The notes below the pieces were generated by a model. The model made no database searches and had not been told where the DNA came from. It saw nothing but the letters and a program-made list of their open reading frames with translations. This document shows, one piece after another, positions 61,728-64,000 of a DNA stretch of 64,000 nt (the first letter of the stretch is position 1; each line of letters opens with the position of its first letter). The stretch spans positions 1,364,001 through 1,428,000 of the forward strand of contig NZ_CP162102.1 of assembly GCF_042466665.1 (NCBI RefSeq), written 5' to 3'. This DNA is from Peterkaempfera podocarpi. GTDB lineage: Bacteria > Actinomycetota > Actinomycetes > Streptomycetales > Streptomycetaceae. The position numbers and the translations under genes are program-made.

Positions 61728-63610
61728 CAGGACTCCTTCTGCGGGTCGGCGGTCTCACGGCCGAGCATGGCGTGGTCGAGCAGGCCGAGGAACGAGCGGT
61801 TGATCAGGGCGCTCTCGCTCGCGGTGAGCGGGCGGCGGGTGAGCAGCACGGCCTGCCCGTACAGGGCCTCGGCGGCGATCACGGCCAGGCCGTGGTCGGC
61901 GATGGAAGCTGCGCGGCGCACCAGCGGGTTGAGGTGGTTGAGGACCAGCTGGGCACGGGGTACCTCGGCCCGCAGCGAACCGAGGATGTCCGCCCACAGG
62001 CCGTCGGCCTCCTCGGCGAGGCGGGCACGGGTGCGCTCATGGCGCGCCTCGCGGTTGTCGAGGAGGAGGGCGGGTGCGCTGGCGGGGTGGAAGGTGCGCA
62101 GGGCGACGTCGCAGTCGAAGCGCCCGACGACGTCGCGGGCGGTGGCGAGGAAGGCCGCCGCGGCGAGTTCGGCGGCGGGGTCGACGCTGTCGAGGTGCGC
62201 GGTGACGGTGCCCGGGTCGAGGTCGGCGACGGAGGTGCCGGGCCGGATCTCGGGCAGCCGGTGCACCAGGTCGCTGTCGTAGGTGTAGCCGCCGTTGACG
62301 ACACCGAGGCCGGCGGCGCCGGCGATCGGTGCGACCTGGCGGAACTCCTCGACCGTGCGGGCGACCAGGATCACCGGGTGGGCGCGGGCGAACTCGTCCA
62401 GGGTGACATTGCCGTCGGTGGTCTCGAACGGCAGCCAGGGCAGCAGCATCCGCAGCAGTTCGTCGTCGTAGCGCGCAAGGGCCTTGACGGCGAGGTGGTG
62501 GACGCCGATGAAGCGGTGCAGCAGTGCCGGGTCGCTGGCGGACAGTCCGGTGAGCCAGTCGCGGATGCGGGCGCCGAGGGCGTCGCGGACGGCGGCGAGG
62601 GTCTCGTCGGCGTACAGGCCCTCGCGGGAGGCGGTGGGACGCAGTCCGTCCGCGTCGACGACGCAGCGCACGAAGAACGCCCAGTCGGGAAGGAGTTCGT
62701 CGGCCTGGTCGGAGACGAGCATGCCCTTGAGGTGGACGCGGTGGCCGGCCCGGCGGGAGGGCGGGGCCGCGTCGGGCAGGACATAGGCGGCACCGCGCAG
62801 GCCGACCAGCGGCAGGTCCAGCTCGATGGTGTCGAGCGGGGTGAAGTCGAAGGTGTCGCGGCAGTAGGCGTTCAGGGCGTCGCGCCGGGCGAGCGGCGAG
62901 GCGTGCCGGACCTGCCATGGCGGGGCCGCGTCGATGCGGGTGGCGGTGCCGTGGGCGTCGGTGACGGTGACCTCGTGGCGCAGCAGGCTGCCGTAGTGGC
63001 GGGCGAGTTCGAGGACCTGGCCGTGGCGGGTCCACTGGGCGGCGTCGGCGCGCGGGGTGAGGCGGACGGTGGTGCCGGGCTCGGGCATGGCCGACGCGGG
63101 CAGGGTGGTGATGGTGTAGCGGCCGTCGGAGTGCCCGCGCCACTCGACCGTGGGCGCGTCCGGGCTCTTGGCGGAGCGGCTGACCACGGTGATTTCGTCG
63201 GCGACGACAAAGCAGGCGAGCAGGCCGATGCCGAACTGGCCGATGAAGTCGCTGCGGGCGGCGGCGAGCCCGCTGTTGTCCAGTCGGCCTTCGGCGTCCC
63301 GCTTGGAGCTGCGGCCGATGGTGGCGAGGAAGGTGTGCACATCGGCCTCGGTGAGGCCGACGCCGGTGTCGGTGACGGTGAGGTCGCCGTCGGCACGGAC
63401 GGTGATCCGGGCGGGGGCGGCCGGGTCGAGGCGCTGCCGGGCGGAGATGGCGTCGACCGCGTTCTGCAGGAGTTCCCGCAGATAGACCCGGGGACTGGAG
63501 TAGAGGTGGTGGGAGAGCAGGTCCACCAGGCCGCGCAGGTCGACCTGGAAGGTGTGCGCGGTGGGGGTGTGCTCGGTGGAGGCGCTTCGTGTGCTGTCGG
63601 TCGGGGGCAC
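61727..63610 (-). CDS. HSP90-family (HtpG-like) chaperone ATPase
   Basis: About 627 aa from the GTG at 63610 (weak AAAGAG site; no better start). GHKL ATPase domain: YLRELLQNAVDAI (Glu/Asn motif), VTDTGVGLTEADV and FIGQFGIGLLACFVVADEI. Middle domain with GMLVSDQADELLPDWAFFVRCVVDADGL and TASREGLY follows. It is clearly HtpG-related but divergent. HSP90 proteins remodel clients in an ATP-driven clamp cycle. It is the first gene of a two-gene operon with the TPR protein. Confidence 0.92.
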   Translation of the reverse strand: MPPTDSTRSASTEHTPTAHTFQVDLRGLVDLLSHHLYSSPRVYLRELLQNAVDAISARQRLDPAAPARITVRADGDLTVTDTGVGLTEADVHTFLATIGRSSKRDAEGRLDNSGLAAARSDFIGQFGIGLLACFVVADEITVVSRSAKSPDAPTVEWRGHSDGRYTITTLPASAMPEPGTTVRLTPRADAAQWTRHGQVLELARHYGSLLRHEVTVTDAHGTATRIDAAPPWQVRHASPLARRDALNAYCRDTFDFTPLDTIELDLPLVGLRGAAYVLPDAAPPSRRAGHRVHLKGMLVSDQADELLPDWAFFVRCVVDADGLRPTASREGLYADETLAAVRDALGARIRDWLTGLSASDPALLHRFIGVHHLAVKALARYDDELLRMLLPWLPFETTDGNVTLDEFARAHPVILVARTVEEFRQVAPIAGAAGLGVVNGGYTYDSDLVHRLPEIRPGTSVADLDPGTVTAHLDSVDPAAELAAAAFLATARDVVGRFDCDVALRTFHPASAPALLLDNREARHERTRARLAEEADGLWADILGSLRAEVPRAQLVLNHLNPLVRRAASIADHGLAVIAAEALYGQAVLLTRRPLTASESALINRSFLGLLDHAMLGRETADPQKES

Positions 63611-63960
63611 CGGGGCGGGCTCTTTCGGTCGGCGGGCTTGGGGGCAACGCGGTGCGGCAGTCGGTGGACGGCGGACGGCGCGGTCTTCCCGCTGCGCGGT
63701 TCGGCGGGTGCGGCAGGTGCGGCAGGTGCGGGCTGGGGCTTGGCTGACCAATCGCGCCGTTGCGGCGTGCGGCGTCCCGTTCAGGGCCCCTCCTCGCCGA
63801 AGGCGGCGGGCAAGGAGGGCGCATCGCAAGGCGGAGGATCGACCTCGTACGGGCGTACCCGGTCGACTCCGACAGCGCAGCGAGGTGCCGTACCTGGGGG
63901 TACCTCCCGGCCGAAGGCCGGGGGAGCGTCGCACGCCGGGCGCGAACGGTCGGACAGGCC
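63611..63960. other. Upstream region of the HSP90-like gene, 350 bp
   Basis: Holds a short GGTGCGGCA tandem repeat near 63706-63731 and the hairpin element at 63893-63926. The HSP90 promoter must be here; no CIRCE or HspR/HAIR-like operator is recognisable. Confidence 0.5.
63893..63926. repeat. Streptomycete-type intergenic hairpin element
   Basis: CCTGGGGGTACCTCCC followed by GGCC-GAA-GGCC and GGGGGAG. The arms CTCCCGGCC and GGCCGGGGGAG pair around GAA. Elements with CTGGGGGTACCTCCC and a variable stem are common between genes in Streptomyces chromosomes. It lies just past the stop of the gene entering from the right and may terminate it. Confidence 0.55.
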
Positions 63961-64000
63961 CTAGCGGGCGGCGGCGGCGCGGTGGGCGGTGAACGCCTCG
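63961..64000 (-). CDS. C-terminal end of a minus-strand gene (partial)
   Basis: The last 40 bases read on the minus strand as EAFTAHRAAAAR then TAG (plus-strand CTA at 63961-63963). Only about 12 residues are seen, so no product can be named. The hairpin at 63893-63926 is placed as its terminator. Confidence 0.4.
   Translation of the reverse strand, partial: EAFTAHRAAAAR

Noticed and set aside
59361..62282. A 973-codon plus-strand open frame opposite the TPR gene
   Set aside because: Low-complexity Gly/Val/Ala/Gln composition and no start signal; the minus-strand TPR and HSP90-like genes explain the region.
1..64000. CRISPR arrays and insertion sequences
   Set aside because: The tandem repeats seen are only two or three short copies without spacers, and no transposase or terminal repeats with target duplication were found.

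Overview
The window is very GC-rich actinomycete chromosome, most likely Streptomyces or a close relative (Kitasatospora, Streptacidiphilus). The signs are near-universal G/C third codon positions, GTG starts, a SARP regulator, type II thioesterases, a SpoIIE-type phosphatase, a secreted GH11 xylanase and dense short-spaced operons. I see no rRNA, tRNA, CRISPR array or insertion sequence.

Region 1 (about 0.2-29.2 kb) is a biosynthetic gene cluster for a small chlorinated, oxidised amino acid or dipeptide. On the plus strand it has a 69-aa protein, a type II thioesterase, a P450, a free carrier protein and a condensation-remnant/adenylation protein. On the minus strand, from 21.5 kb down to 12.0 kb, it has a second P450, a C-A-T NRPS, a SyrB2-type non-haem Fe(II) halogenase, a second free carrier protein, a small unknown protein, a second type II thioesterase, a HisC-like aminotransferase and a methyltransferase. 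The two adenylation domains read the same eight variable pocket residues (DALWLGGT, then F; K at the end), close to published valine codes. The inferred logic is that a branched aliphatic amino acid is loaded on carriers, chlorinated and hydroxylated there, and released by thioesterases. An MFS exporter, an XRE/NB-ARC regulator, an AfsR-size SARP and a third thioesterase complete the cluster. Two adjacent 11-bp direct repeats between the P450 and the exporter look like a SARP operator.

Inserted between the two biosynthetic blocks (5.3-11.6 kb) is a two-gene unit of unrecognised function: a bulb-type-lectin/propeller-like protein and a 1319-aa protein with an Ig-like segment, long amphipathic helices and a hydrophobic C-terminal third. 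This is the most novel-looking element.

Region 2 (29.8-44.9 kb) is accessory: VOC and DoxX-like genes, a C-terminal aspartyl-tRNA synthetase remnant, galE, a DUF4232-like lipoprotein, an in-frame fusion of half an MFS transporter with a truncated luciferase-like monooxygenase, a PAS-GAF-SpoIIE phosphatase, several tiny proteins, three paralogous LuxR-type regulators (one with a doubled HTH), a membrane protein and a frameshifted DUF3152-like protease.

Region 3 (44.9-64 kb) holds a barstar-domain protein, the xylanase with a long upstream region carrying palindromes, a DoxX/ECF41 sigma pair divided by a 73-bp near-perfect inverted repeat, a PurO-like protein, a DUF3592-like protein, a Nudix hydrolase, an MFS-TetR operon with a palindromic operator, a GNAT enzyme, a P-loop kinase-like protein, a BtuF-like protein, a VOC protein and an HSP90/TPR operon.

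Three genes (the adenylation protein, the methyltransferase and the DUF3152-like protein) are each broken by what looks like one missing base. Two of these fall in G/C homopolymers, so sequence errors should be excluded before calling them pseudogenes.
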